Origin: Paraphysomonas bandaiensis
Taxonomy: Eukaryota; Chrysophyceae
Direction: 5' to 3'
NCBI GenBank assembly: GCA_965644295.1
Contig: CBFFRP010000285.1
Span: 62,001 to 126,000, forward strand
DNA length: 64,000 nt
The notes beneath the pieces were generated by a model. That model ran no database searches. It worked only from the letters and a program-made list of their open reading frames with translations, and was not told where the DNA came from. This document shows positions 1 through 11,349 of this stretch, piece after piece. How positions within the stretch are numbered: position 1 is the stretch's first letter; every line of letters begins with the position of its first letter. The position numbers and the translations under genes are program-made.

Positions 1-123
1 GTATGTATGTATGTATGTATGTATGTATGTATGTATGTATGTATGTATGTATGTATGTATGTATGTATGTATGTATGTATGTATGTATGTATGTATGTAT
101 GTATGTATGTATGTATGTATGTA
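1..123. repeat. (GTAT)n tetranucleotide array
   Basis: A pure run of the tetranucleotide GTAT enters from the left edge and ends near base 123 with a few variant units. The same repeat, or its complement, recurs in three much longer arrays in this window. It is open in several frames, which produces spurious Cys-Met-Tyr-Val ORFs. It is simple-sequence DNA with no gene in it. Confidence 0.97.
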
Positions 124-303
124 GGTGGGTATGTAAAATTGAGTGTATCTGATGAGCGCATCTATCCTCTTCTCTCTCTCTAACATGCATAGAGCACATT
201 ACCTTCAGGAGATTATTTAATGAATCATTATAATAATAAATTCATTATTCTCTGGGGTCAATCAGTGTAATAAGATGCATTGATTGTTATTATAGTGGGT
301 GAT

Positions 304-3300
304 ATGGCTGATAACAAATGCGAAGGCTCGCTATATATTGAAATAGATGATAAATGGAAAAATCTTTTTTGTTGGATTAGAAATGGAAAGTTTCAAGCAT
401 TTGATAAACAGAGAGTTGTATCAGTATCAAATCAATAGAGTAAAAGACGGCCTGTATTTGAGGTATTGTATGACGTTATACAGCGTGATAGTGCTTTGAT
501 AAGACTCTATTTCAATAACAGTTTGCTATTAATCCATCAAGTGTCAGTTGTAAAGCTCTTAATCCTGGTGCCGGCATATTGAATCGTATAGCTCTTACAG
601 CTGGTTCTACCCTACCGGATTGCCCTGTGCTCTTTGAAGTATGTGCTAGGCTACAGAGTGTATTTTGTCCTAATATATATCTAGATAATATCTGGCGACG
701 ACACGTATGTCTTAGCATGTGCTAATGAGAGAGATCGTGACCGTTGGATTCACGCTTTTGACGCGATATTGGTATGCTGCCACTGCATTCTTGTCCAGTA
801 TCTAACCTGTGCACAGCAGGAGAAGAGCAGTGGGTTTACTTCCATGCTACTGGGTGGCCGCTCAAAGCCATCTGCGGAGCGTGGCATCCAGGATAACACG
901 GTAACTACCTGAGAGAACAGATTTCAAATAATTTGGATTGACATTGTAACTCAGGCACAGGATACATTGCGTGATGGGGAAGGAACGGGAGACTTCAATG
1001 TGCGCGACAGGATGACGTCCATTCATCGCTTGGAATCTATATCCGAGGAAAGGTGTTCCATGGCAGGCAATGCACACGATATGGCCGATGATGAGGATAA
1101 CCAGTACTGTTGCCGAAAGAGCAGCATTTTCCGTATGAAGGTGGATACAATGCAGCGACTCTTTAAGGTTGTCTCAGCCTTCCCCTTTGTGATTGTGGTC
1201 GCCACGCTGAACATATCGAATGCACACTACATATTTCGGTAAATGCTTTCCAAATATGTACATTGTATGTGCTAATACCTATTCCAGGTCAGTCGCATTC
1301 ATCCGACTGATGAATCTTCTCATTTATATAATTCCGTTCATATTCGGTGGGTGTTGTCCGTCCTTGTGTTGTATGTGGCTTAGCCTCTCTTCTGTGCAGT
1401 GGACGTCCTACTATCCAAGGTAAATTCCCTCCGCCTGCAGACGCTCTTTATTGGAGTGTACATTTCTATATACCTTATACCTGTGGGGTACGTTGTCGTG
1501 CAGAAGCTAAAGGTCCGTTATATCACTTATAAACCGTCGTGGTGATTGTTGTGTGGTGCGTTGCAGACAGCTGCTGCCACACATAAAATCGAAGAGGGCA
1601 CATTCTGTTTTCGTCCAGCTCGAGCAATTCGGTGAGTTAGTGTTTTGTATCATATTTCCCTGGATCATCATGTTCTAGGCTTTCTTTCCCCAATGTGTTT
1701 GCGATTCAGGGGTTTGTTCTCGAGTTTGTGCAGCACTGTTGCTATTGCATGCCCCTAGGTATACTTAATTTATTCACTCTGTACAATGGGCTCCGCTCAC
1801 CCTGAATGTAGGTATTTTTGGTAGTGAAGATCAGGACAACACCGTCGAGGACATACCACCATATATACAGTTCAAAATATATTTCTGGATGGCTGTGGCA
1901 TCGGTGTTCATCTGTGCACTCTTGATTGTTCTGAATGCTGTGCTTCGGGTGGGAAAATATATTCTACAGCGTAGGTTTCATGTTAACATTGAATTTCACT
2001 GAGTAGGGGAAGAAACATTACAAATTACAGAATGCCCCGCTAATTTGGCTCTTTCTTTTTACTGTTGGGGGGCCGGGGTGTGTATCATTCTTTATTCTCT
2101 CTATTTCTCTCTAATTCACAGTGTTGTTACTGTCTACTCAGATACGTATCTGTGATAACTATCTTATTCATGGGACTCTGGTGCGACTACTCGGAGGACC
2201 CACCCTTGCTTGTGCAGGATAGAAGTATTGTGTGTTGGGAACGAACTCATACGCGAATGGCCGTTGCTGCGCTCATTGTGAGTTAAGATACTGTCACTAC
2301 GCTTGAAATAATACGTATATCATATGCTCAGTGCTTGGCTGTGTACTTGGTCCAGATGACGTTGCTACCATCTGGAACTTATAAAGGTTTGTATTTGGGA
2401 ACATTGATATATATATATTACTCATGGCATGCAATGTGCAGAGACTATGCGCCAGGATGAACTAGACATTATGTTTGTGCCGGTCTACCTTCAAGCGCAT
2501 TTCTTGTTGAAGGCTATTTTCTGGTAACTAATGGTATGGCTTGCACACTTCAGCTTATTGTTCCATAGTGGGGTGTATGTTTGCTTCTATCTTGACGACT
2601 GGACGAGAGTGGTGACACTGACTGTGCTAAATATCGCGCTGTTAGTGCTCAATAGGTATGTATTTCTGGTATATATCTTTTGGTGAGAGTCTTTCGTGGC
2701 TAGTCATATGAAACCGTGCTCAGTACACTCTGTTAATGTTGCCCGCGATACTTTCTTCATTGGAGCAGTTCTCTCTGGTAAGAATGCATGCGTTACTTGC
2801 CTCGATTTAACCTGACAGTGTCTATAGGCCTGCAATCGCTGAACTATATTGCGAACGCTGAGATAGGAAAAGAGTCTGAAGCACAGACAGGGTCTACGAA
2901 GGCCCTGTACTTATCTACGTTAGTGACCAATATAATATTTGTATGCATAGGTGAGTTTGCATGTGCTGTGCGATTGAACCTAACTAAGTTATGATGCGCC
3001 CCGCATAGCTATGTATGTCTACTACCTTCATAGTTCGAGGAGTACGAAATTCCAAATCGCCCGTACCTTCCTCGATCTGGAGTGGCAGGTACTGCGTACG
3101 TGTGCCGCTAAGTATTGTTGGAAGTTATTTGCACATGTTACATAGGTCGCCAAGGGAGGGTCCGTGCACCCTCGCGTACTTGAACCTCTGATATCTTTAA
3201 CCTTAAGGCAAGTTCAATTGAAATTGCGCTGAAGCGTAGATTATTGTGTGTTTTTACAGCCCCGAGAGGCCGGATCTGGAACTTGCGAAGAACTACATCG

Positions 3301-5438
3301 AGCAGCTAGTGTGGTTGATATCTTATCCAAATATACGTGTTCAATTTCAGTCTGCATGGGGTCTAGCTAATATCGCTCTTGGTAGGTGATTAAAGGAGGA
3401 TTTTATACCAAATAACTAAAGTTTTTGTGTAGTTGATGAAGATGCAAGGAGAAAGATACACGAAGCAGGTGGTACCAAGAGTCTATTTGAATGGTATATG
3501 GACATGGATATCGTTGTCCAGATGGAAACTCTTGCTGCACTGGTAATCGAACATTATACTCGTTTGGTGTATTGTGGTTCATATTGTGGCCACAGGTCAA
3601 TCTGACGCTATCGTATGAAGTTGCCGATGACATGGTGGAGAGGTAAAATAAGTAAAACTTTTTTTTGTAAACTTATGTGGTGGCTATCAGATATAAATGC
3701 ATCCCGTTCTTTATTTCCCTTGTGTCTGGAACGAAGTTGAAGCATGCACAGTTTTCTGCTATTGCTGTGGGAAATTTGGCACGAAAAGAGGTAATATGTT
3801 TTCCTTACATCTGTGCCAGCATCATGTGTATAATTTAGAGCTTTCGTGAACAAATACGTAAACACGGCGGAATACCAGTGCTTGTTGGATGTATAATGTC
3901 GTCTGACTATCAGAAGAAGAGGTACTTAGCATCATATTTACTCATTTTGTTTAAATAGCTGTGCAGATACGGTGCACTGGCCCTAGCAAACATGGCCCTG
4001 TCCCCTTCTCTAGAAATAGTGCAGGTTTACTGATAATATGGGTGACGCAATCGATTAATAAACTGTCGTAGATCTTCACATCTAAGGGGCTTCTGGATAG
4101 AATCATAAAGGTATTTGCATGAGGCATTTTCTTCTGAAATTCATCTGGTTTGAACCTGTGGTGTATTTGCAGATGGCTGTTAGAAAGGAGATTGAAACAC
4201 AGAGGGAAGTAACCGCGTTGATTAGGTCCGTAGCACGCGATGGGCTTCTTGGTTCTTCAAATAACATTACTTTTCAGGAACTTATCTTGTCATGCTCACC
4301 TCCGCCCAATTTTACTGGAGAGACGTGTCATCGATGCGATTAAAGCAGCTGATGTGGGCTTATATTATATTTTGTTGCGTGGGTAGTCTGACGTTATACG
4401 TAGAACTCAGTTTTTCCGGAGGTTGTGGAATGGGCTGATGAAATTCTTAAACTAATGGAGAAGGATATCGTGGTGCGACCATTATGTTAATATTATTTTT
4501 GACTTATAGGATGTATATTTCAGACGAAAGATTCAGGCCAACGTGTAAACTTTATGTCGAAGGTTGTCATTGTGCAATGTATATTATTTTCTCATCGAGT
4601 GGTGTAGGATACTTCAAAGGTTCTAGGCAGAGTTGATCGTGTTTCGCAAGCGGAGTACGATTTACTACAGAAGATGACACCGTTGGAAGGTACTAGTTAT
4701 AACTGCATCATCGTTGTTTCTTGTCACGCGTACCTTTGTCATAGCATCTGTGACATGGTCTACTTGGGGGTCGAAATTAGAAAGTATATTTACCCCTATA
4801 TTTGCTACCCTTCCTACATTGCAGGCGAGTTATGAGTTCATATTATGGTAGTCAAACTAACTACATGCACACAGGGCATTCAGATATATACTCACATGAA
4901 TAGTCCTGTGGATGTATACTTGGCGAAAGGTCTGTCGAAAGGAAGCGCTGACAAATATAGGGACTCCATGGTGTACATAATTATGGGTAATGTGGAAATA
5001 TAACGAAGCATCGTAAACATTTATTGCACTAATTTCAGAGCGTCCATCACATGGGAGGTTGAATGAGTATTCAACATCTTCAGATTATGTAACTTACACT
5101 CCGAACGATGGTTTGTAATATCTTATATATAAACTTGACTCATACCGTTGGTAGATTACTGCGGTACTGATTTCTTCACGTTTCGCGTTCAGTTGGGGTC
5201 ACTATCGAGCGCGGCAGCTACAGTAGCGATAACGATTGATGACGAGGCTGCTCCTAGTGGCCCGTCCAGCTCGAACCAGCAAGGATTTTCTAGATCTAAT
5301 TCATCTGGCAAGGGAAAGCAAGAGCAATACTTGACAAGTTTTCCTAGTACTGCAGGCAAGCTTCCCGAAATGTCACTTCCGAGCCGGATGAAACAAAGTA
5401 GACCAAAGGCAAACTTTGATCCATCCTCAATGTTGTAA
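304..5438 (+). CDS. PH / multi-pass membrane / armadillo-repeat / Ig-like domain protein (many exons)
   Basis: This gene is broken into roughly 25 short exons by 45-65-nt introns, so no single reading frame covers it. I chose the ATG at 304 because it opens a PH-domain-like start (SLYIEIDDKWKNLFCWI). The PH end (DTYVLACANERDRDRWIHAF) lies near 690-770. From about 1130 to 2960 there are repeated hydrophobic stretches such as FPFVIVVATLNIS, LMNLLIYIIPFIF and MAVASVFICALLIVLNAVL, giving perhaps eight to ten membrane spans. From 3040 to 4340 come armadillo-like repeats (VQFQSAWGLANIAL, AQFSAIAVGNLARKE, RYGALALANMALSP). The last exons encode an Ig/cadherin-like fold (DYVTYTPND, then YCGTDFFTFRV) and a Ser-rich tail. 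The lipid-binding, membrane and ARM parts suggest a scaffold or signalling protein, but I do not recognise a named homologue. Exon borders are only partly worked out, and the gene could still be two adjacent genes. Confidence 0.7.
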
Positions 5439-5884
5439 TGTTTTTGTACACGTGCACGAAAGTGTGATAGCGGCTATAAATGGCTTCTGAATCATTCTGC
5501 AGGTGTTAGCGGTTTTAATTATAGTTTTTGAGAACAGAAATTATAACATGAATACAGCTTAGGTATTGTTTGAAAGTAGACTTTGGTAGCACAGTAGTGA
5601 CGGTGATACATATAAAACAAGTATATTCAGAATCAATGGAGAGAACTTCTGTGTTTTGTTCACTATTTGTTACTGTGGCTGTATCAGTGTATGAGCTTCA
5701 CATGTTGCATTGATACATCTATCTCCGCTCGTGGGTATGTACCCCTAGGGACATTCTTAAACTTTAAATCATATCATGAATGGTGTTTGAATATAATTAT
5801 GAACTTATGAACACTATTTCTCGACAAATCAGCTTTATAAAGCTGAACTACAATAGAGATTCTGGGCACTAAAGTTGATGAGAA
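5439..5884. other. intergenic, 3' of the armadillo gene
   Basis: AT-rich sequence holding the 3' end of the preceding gene. I see no coding region, RNA gene or clear repeat before the LTR remnant that starts at about 5885. Confidence 0.5.
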
Positions 5885-6165
5885 TGTTGGAATACGTTAA
5901 ATGCAATGTGAAAATACGTAGTCAAAAATACTATATGCTATAGCTGTGAAACTGAAGTATCATGACGATTCAAGATACGGAAGTTGTAATTAGAGGTTGG
6001 TATGAAAGAAGTATAAAATTATGTTGCTGATGTGTCTGACATGATAACGCATAATTGCCTATGCAATAATAATTAATAATCTATCTAGTGTAACAACTTG
6101 TCTTTCCTTTCACGATCTAGGCAAATAAAAATGTTCAATAGTTAATAGAGAAGCGGCAATCACAG
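5885..6165 (+). repeat. LTR-like remnant, family beginning TGTTGGAATA
   Basis: This stretch begins TGTTGGAATACGTTAAATGC and matches regions at 38232-38520 and 38684-38775 (the latter inverted). Its distal half matches 19545-19715. Shared landmarks are GAAACTGAAGTATCATGAC and TTCAAGATACGGAAGTTG. The TGTT start and the gag-like sequence next to the 19.6-kb copy suggest the long terminal repeat of an older retrotransposon. The copia element at 6166-11344 is inserted near its end. Confidence 0.6.
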
Positions 6166-6472
6166 TATTAATTTACGCTTTTAGTTAGTGCAATATTGAC
6201 TGATTGATATTATAGGAGATATAGTAAGTTTATGATGTTGTAGCCCTGTGAGTTAGGAACCACGTCATTCACCAACATCAACATTCTGTTCTACAAATCA
6301 TATCTTTAACAGCTACTATATTTTCAGTTTCTTTGTATACTTGTAATAGCTACTCCTATACTGTAGTCATGTATATTCTGTATTTCATTGCTACATAGAA
6401 TACAGGATAACTACTAGCGATTGACTTTACCAAACTTCAAGTACGCACGTAGGAGTTGGTTGTAGTTCAATA
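6166..6472 (-). repeat. 3' LTR of the copia element
   Basis: 307 bp, matching 11038-11344 base for base as far as I can read. It is the downstream LTR relative to the minus-strand gag-pol gene. The left host flank is CACAG at 6161-6165. Confidence 0.94.
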
Positions 6473-6520
6473 CTCCCACTCAATGAACATATCAGAATAT
6501 ACTGTGATGAGCAAGTCTAC

Positions 6521-9500
6521 TTAGTGCGATACCATAGTGTGCACATGCTGATAGTGCAGCTTCTCGGACAAGGCTTTAGTCATCACGTCTGCTGTCATCT
6601 CTGCCGTTGGCACATGATTCAGCCTGACGATACAGCCTCCCACTTGCTCTCGAATCCAATGATACTTGATCCGAATATGCTTGGAACGTTTATGATTTAC
6701 CGGGTTCTGAGCTAGATCAATCGCACTCTTGCTGTCCATATTCAAGATTGTTGGAGACGCATTCTTACTGAGCTCAAATCCACGAATTCCGAGCTCTGTC
6801 ATCACCCCTCGTATCCATACAATCTCCTGAATTGCAGCATATGCAGCCATATATTCAGCTTCCATAGTCGACGTAGCCACTGTTGGCTGCAGTCTGGACT
6901 GCCATGCAATTGGAGCACCCCACAGATATACGATATACCCTGTAGTGGATCTGCATGTATCCAGATCTCCGGCCCAATCTGCATCAGAGTACACACATAG
7001 AGGGTCTTCATCTGTGAAATTAGGAAATATGATACCTTGATCAACTGTATTTTCTAAATACAATAAAGTATGCAGAGCAGCTTGACATGCAGCGTACGTG
7101 GGTCTTGTGGTGAACCGGGAGAGAAGATTTACTGTATATGCCATGTCTGGTCTAGTATGCACTGCCAAATACATTAAGGCACCAATAACAGATTGATAGG
7201 GAAATGCATCAACGTATTCTCTCTGTTTTCGAGTTTCTTCCTCTTTTGCATCCTTGGACAACTTTAGGCCAGGTGGTAGAGGTGTGGTTGCCTTGCACCG
7301 TCTCTTCTTTTCTGACAACAAGTGATTGAATCTGGCCACAACATCTTTAGCATATGCAGACTGATGTAACTTAATCTGGCCATTATGACGCTCAATGGTA
7401 AGACCTAAATAATGCTTAAGGTCCCCCATATCTTGCATGGCATATTGAGTCTTAAAGGCGCTGATGACTTCTTCAATATGACGGCTGTCAGAGCTGAGCA
7501 CAATGATATCATCTACATACACAAGTATCATATGTAGGTTATCATCAGTACCCTTGAGTACAAATAAACATGGGTCAAGAACACATTGTTTATACCCCAT
7601 CGCCTTTATACTGTCCTTCAGCATTGAATGCCAATTTCGAGGCGCTTGTTTTAGGCCATACAAACTCTTCAGAATCTTCAAACAACAGCCTTGTGGAATA
7701 TCTATTCCTGCAGGTGGAGACATAAACACGTCTTCGTCCAGATCTGCATACGGAAATGCCGTTTCTACATCGAGTTGACGGAGTTGCAGATTGTATCGCA
7801 GAGCCAGTGCTAGTGCTAGCCTAAATGATACACCTTTAGCTACTGGGGAGAATGTCTCATTATAGTCGACTCCTTGTTCTTGAGTAAACCCTTTCGCCAC
7901 AAGTCGAACTTTGAACTTCTTAATTTTTCCAAGATGGTCGCGCTTTACTTTAAAGACCAATTTAGATTTTATGATTTTTCGGTGTTTCGGCCTTCGGACA
8001 ATCTTCCAGCATGTCCTTCGTTCAAGCTTGTGCACCTCCTTCCTGGTAGCTTCAATCCAGTATGTTCTCTGTGGAGTCTTCTTTGCTTCTGCCAGCGTCT
8101 GTGGCTCTTTAATTGTGCTGTTGGAGGAATCAAGAAACAATGAGACATCGCCGAGGACACCAACGTTAACAATGTGCCGTTTTTTTCGAGGTCGTTTTTC
8201 AGTTCTGGGATTTCGATCTGCCCCACCTGTTGAAGATGCGCCCCGATTTGAGCGGTCAGGAGTCCTCTGTTCATTGTCACTGTCATTACAAGTCTGATCC
8301 AACTCATTTCGCAAACTATTAAACTTGTCGGTCTGACACTTTGTAGAGTGAGTCATCTTTACTACATCTTTGATATGAATTGGAGTTTGCTCCTCGGTAG
8401 TATTTCCTTTCATATCTAATCTCCTATATGCAACAATGACTCCTCTTCTCTCTATCACTCTGGTGGTAACATAACACAGGTGTCCATCAAGATGTCTGAG
8501 GCCCACCAGGTACTGATAGTCATTTACACTCTCTGCTGTTTCTGAGGTGTCGATTTGTAGATTATCTATTTCGTCGAAATACTCCTGTGAACGCTCTGGA
8601 ATTGACTCATCAAACTGTGCATTGACTGCAACAATAATAGCATTCAGGTCTGGAATATATATTTGGTGTCCAACAGGTTGTTGACATTGTCCCATATAGT
8701 ATCCAGGTTTTCCCTTTTCTTTCCACTCTTTGCGGCGCTGCTCCTTCGGCACAATAGCCCATGCCTTGCAGCCCCAGATCTTCAAGTCACTCACATCTGG
8801 TGCGGTTCCAGTAATATACTCAAAAGGTGAGATGTATCCTTTCGTTGTCTTCGTAGGTAACCTGTTGATCAGATATACAGCATGCAAGACTGCTTTGAAC
8901 CAAAATACTGATGGCATGCCACTATCGAGCAATATAGCAAGGGCCATCTCCTTCACTGTACGATTAGTGCGTTCCGATAGCGAATTCATTTCGGGTGTGT
9001 CACGTGGAGTCCAAGTAACCTGTACAGTCCTTGTGCTGGTGGTTTCACGTAAGTACTGCCTGACATGTTGCCCTACTAGTTCTCCTGCGCCATCTGCATG
9101 ATATCGTCGTAGTTGCAATCCTTCTTTGACAAGTTGGGTCTCTACCATGTCCTTCATACACTTTAACACTTCACTCCCAGTCTTGTTTTTCAACCCATAA
9201 GCCCATACATGTTTTGCATCACTGTGCTTGAATAGTAACACATGTTTGTAGCCTTCCATCGATGGCGTGTTTAGGACTTCCATCGTATCTGCACTGAGCA
9301 CCCCTCTCTCCTTTGGGTTGTTGTCTAAGTTCATCAACTGGCGTGGAGTCCTGAAGTTCTTTCTCGTGAGTTTCGATCGCATGCAGGTATTACATTTGCA
9401 TATCGTTTTTTTGTGTTTTTTTCTGAAATATTTCTTGTCCAGATTTATTCCATCAACTAGGCCTCGGCGGTCGGACTCAGTCAGTTTATCATAGTTGACA

Positions 9501-11038
9501 TGGCCAAGTCTTTTGTGCCATAGAATTCGCTGGTCATCAAACCCCTGCTCCTCAAGTGCTGCTGAGGATTCTTCTCCAAGCTGAAGTAAGTCTTCGAGTC
9601 GAACTGGATATAATCCATTAACACTTCTCTGTCTAATGAGTGTCTTGTTCGTAGTCTTATTTCGAATGACGACTTCATCATTATCGAACGTCACAACACA
9701 ACCCCTATCTGTGATGCTCTTCATATCTACGAGGTTCTTACTTGCTTCAGGTGCGTAGTACACCTTTTTAAAGCTTCCTACATCGCCAACACTGTGTATT
9801 GACAGTTTACCTTTGTTCGCTGTGGACATCTGCCTATCAGCGCGCTGAAGGTTGGTCATGTGGTTTTTGGAGGTAAGGATCATCTTGTTGCACCCGCTGT
9901 CTAAATAAATAACATCTGACATGCTCTGTGCTAGATTCACCTCTTCTTCCACACATATCATCGATTCGTATCCCGCTTCATCTTCTGAATCATGTACAGA
10001 CACTCGCGGTTTCTTCTTGTTCTTGTAGGGTGCCGTTTCCCTTCTAGAGTCTCGCCCCCGTTTAGAACTGACCACTGCAGCTTTAGCAGTCTTCAAGTGG
10101 AAGCAGTCTTTAGTCTGATGGCCTGGGATGTCACATATCTCACACACAGGTAGCTTTGTTTTGTTATCACCCCTGTTTCTGTGATCTCTATCTTTTCTCT
10201 GTGATCTTGTCCCCTTCATCCTCTTTATGACATGCTCTGGAGTCTTGCACTCCCTAGCAAAGTGGCCAAGTTTCTTGCACTTATTGCATCTGCCCTTTCT
10301 CTTGTGCTCTTTCCATTTACTGTCATCCATTGCTTGATTGACACTGTCTTCCCCTGAATTTTGCAACGCATGCTTGCCGAATGATGTGTTTTCATACCCT
10401 TTGATTAGGCTGCTTGCTCTTGCGTATGTCACATCGTTTGCTGTATACAGGCTGTGTGCTAGTTGGGAATATCTCTTGTCTGTGAGACCTTCCTTTAGTC
10501 GAGTGAGCTTGTCGTCTTCCGTGACTTCACGACCTAGATTCTCGAGAATCTTGGCCTGGGCTTCAACGCTGTCGACGAACTCTGCTCCTGACTGACTTGA
10601 GGTAATCTTCATTGAATTGAACTTTGTGACCTCTGCCTGTACTGTATTCTTTTCAACATTGAGAAATCTCTCTTCCAGTGCCTGTAGTAACCCTTTTGCT
10701 GTACTTCCTTCGTAGAGAGCCGCTGTTGTGCCTGCTTTTGGGTGAGCATTGCACACTTCCATCAGGAAGGAGTACGCGGTCTCGTTCCGGGTGTTCCAGA
10801 GTTTCTTCGCTTTGCGTAGTCGCTTCTTCTGTGCATCAGTCATATGAGCTCCCGCTGGGACTGTAGAGTCTAGATCATGAATGTGCCTTGGTTTATCCTT
10901 TGAGAGGACAAGATGAGCTCGATTGTGTCTCATGAGGAATGAGGTGAAGAACTTCTTGAATTTCTTGAAGTTCAGTTCCTCGAAGGGAGGTACCTTTGAG
11001 CCTGAGGCGACATTCGTGAAATTTCCATCCGCTGCCAT
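6521..11038 (-). CDS. copia gag-pol polyprotein (1505 aa)
   Basis: One frame encodes all activities in the Ty1/copia order: gag, protease, integrase, reverse transcriptase, RNase H. The gag part carries two CCHC zinc knuckles, CNKCKKLGHFAREC near residue 251 and CEICDIPGHQTKDC near 299. The protease has YLDSGC near 379. The integrase zinc region starts at HKRLGHVNYDKL near 509 and the DDE core follows. Reverse transcriptase has YVDDIIVLSS near 1174, and RNase H has DADWAGD near 1354 with MEAEYMA. There is no stop or frameshift between gag and pol, so the gag to pol ratio must be set by something other than frameshifting. The start codon's A is the last base of the 5' LTR, and the next bases, TGGCAGCGG, occupy the primer-binding-site position. 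Confidence 0.95.
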   Translation of the reverse strand: MAADGNFTNVASGSKVPPFEELNFKKFKKFFTSFLMRHNRAHLVLSKDKPRHIHDLDSTVPAGAHMTDAQKKRLRKAKKLWNTRNETAYSFLMEVCNAHPKAGTTAALYEGSTAKGLLQALEERFLNVEKNTVQAEVTKFNSMKITSSQSGAEFVDSVEAQAKILENLGREVTEDDKLTRLKEGLTDKRYSQLAHSLYTANDVTYARASSLIKGYENTSFGKHALQNSGEDSVNQAMDDSKWKEHKRKGRCNKCKKLGHFARECKTPEHVIKRMKGTRSQRKDRDHRNRGDNKTKLPVCEICDIPGHQTKDCFHLKTAKAAVVSSKRGRDSRRETAPYKNKKKPRVSVHDSEDEAGYESMICVEEEVNLAQSMSDVIYLDSGCNKMILTSKNHMTNLQRADRQMSTANKGKLSIHSVGDVGSFKKVYYAPEASKNLVDMKSITDRGCVVTFDNDEVVIRNKTTNKTLIRQRSVNGLYPVRLEDLLQLGEESSAALEEQGFDDQRILWHKRLGHVNYDKLTESDRRGLVDGINLDKKYFRKKHKKTICKCNTCMRSKLTRKNFRTPRQLMNLDNNPKERGVLSADTMEVLNTPSMEGYKHVLLFKHSDAKHVWAYGLKNKTGSEVLKCMKDMVETQLVKEGLQLRRYHADGAGELVGQHVRQYLRETTSTRTVQVTWTPRDTPEMNSLSERTNRTVKEMALAILLDSGMPSVFWFKAVLHAVYLINRLPTKTTKGYISPFEYITGTAPDVSDLKIWGCKAWAIVPKEQRRKEWKEKGKPGYYMGQCQQPVGHQIYIPDLNAIIVAVNAQFDESIPERSQEYFDEIDNLQIDTSETAESVNDYQYLVGLRHLDGHLCYVTTRVIERRGVIVAYRRLDMKGNTTEEQTPIHIKDVVKMTHSTKCQTDKFNSLRNELDQTCNDSDNEQRTPDRSNRGASSTGGADRNPRTEKRPRKKRHIVNVGVLGDVSLFLDSSNSTIKEPQTLAEAKKTPQRTYWIEATRKEVHKLERRTCWKIVRRPKHRKIIKSKLVFKVKRDHLGKIKKFKVRLVAKGFTQEQGVDYNETFSPVAKGVSFRLALALALRYNLQLRQLDVETAFPYADLDEDVFMSPPAGIDIPQGCCLKILKSLYGLKQAPRNWHSMLKDSIKAMGYKQCVLDPCLFVLKGTDDNLHMILVYVDDIIVLSSDSRHIEEVISAFKTQYAMQDMGDLKHYLGLTIERHNGQIKLHQSAYAKDVVARFNHLLSEKKRRCKATTPLPPGLKLSKDAKEEETRKQREYVDAFPYQSVIGALMYLAVHTRPDMAYTVNLLSRFTTRPTYAACQAALHTLLYLENTVDQGIIFPNFTDEDPLCVYSDADWAGDLDTCRSTTGYIVYLWGAPIAWQSRLQPTVATSTMEAEYMAAYAAIQEIVWIRGVMTELGIRGFELSKNASPTILNMDSKSAIDLAQNPVNHKRSKHIRIKYHWIREQVGGCIVRLNHVPTAEMTADVMTKALSEKLHYQHVHTMVSH

Positions 11039-11344
11039 ATTAATTTACGCTTTTAGTTAGTGCAATATTGACTGATTGATATTATAGGAGATATAGTAAG
11101 TTTATGATGTTGTAGCCCTGTGAGTTAGGAACCACGTCATTCACCAACATCAACATTCTGTTCTACAAATCATATCTTTAACAGCTACTATATTTTCAGT
11201 TTCTTTGTATACTTGTAATAGCTACTCCTATACTGTAGTCATGTATATTCTGTATTTCATTGCTACATAGAATACAGGATAACTACTAGCGATTGACTTT
11301 ACCAAACTTCAAGTACGCACGTAGGAGTTGGTTGTAGTTCAATA
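11038..11344 (-). repeat. 5' LTR of the copia element
   Basis: 307 bp, a copy of 6166-6472. On the minus strand its final base (11038) is also the A of the gag-pol ATG, so the transcript has almost no leader between LTR and coding region. The right host flank repeats CACAG. Confidence 0.94.
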
Positions 11345-11349
11345 CACAG

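Larger units (their letters stand above)
6166..11344 (-). mobile_element. complete Ty1/copia LTR retrotransposon
   Basis: A 5,179-bp element lies on the minus strand. It has two 307-bp LTRs (6166-6472 and 11038-11344) that look identical over their whole length, and a 5-bp target-site duplication CACAG at 6161-6165 and 11345-11349. A single uninterrupted gag-pol frame fills the interior. A purine-rich tract (AGTGGGAG on the minus strand) sits immediately before the 3' LTR. On the coding strand the LTRs begin TATTGAAC and end TTAATA, so the termini are TATT..AATA rather than the usual TG..CA. Identical LTRs plus an open frame indicate a recent insertion that may still be capable of movement. 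Confidence 0.95.

Noticed and set aside
1-123. Telomere or CRISPR-like array
   Set aside because: Tetranucleotide units without spacers and without a telomere-type G-rich repeat; they are ordinary microsatellite DNA.
7911-8297. Open frames antisense to the copia gag-pol gene
   Set aside because: They overlap a strongly supported gene with full retroelement motifs and have no recognisable domains.
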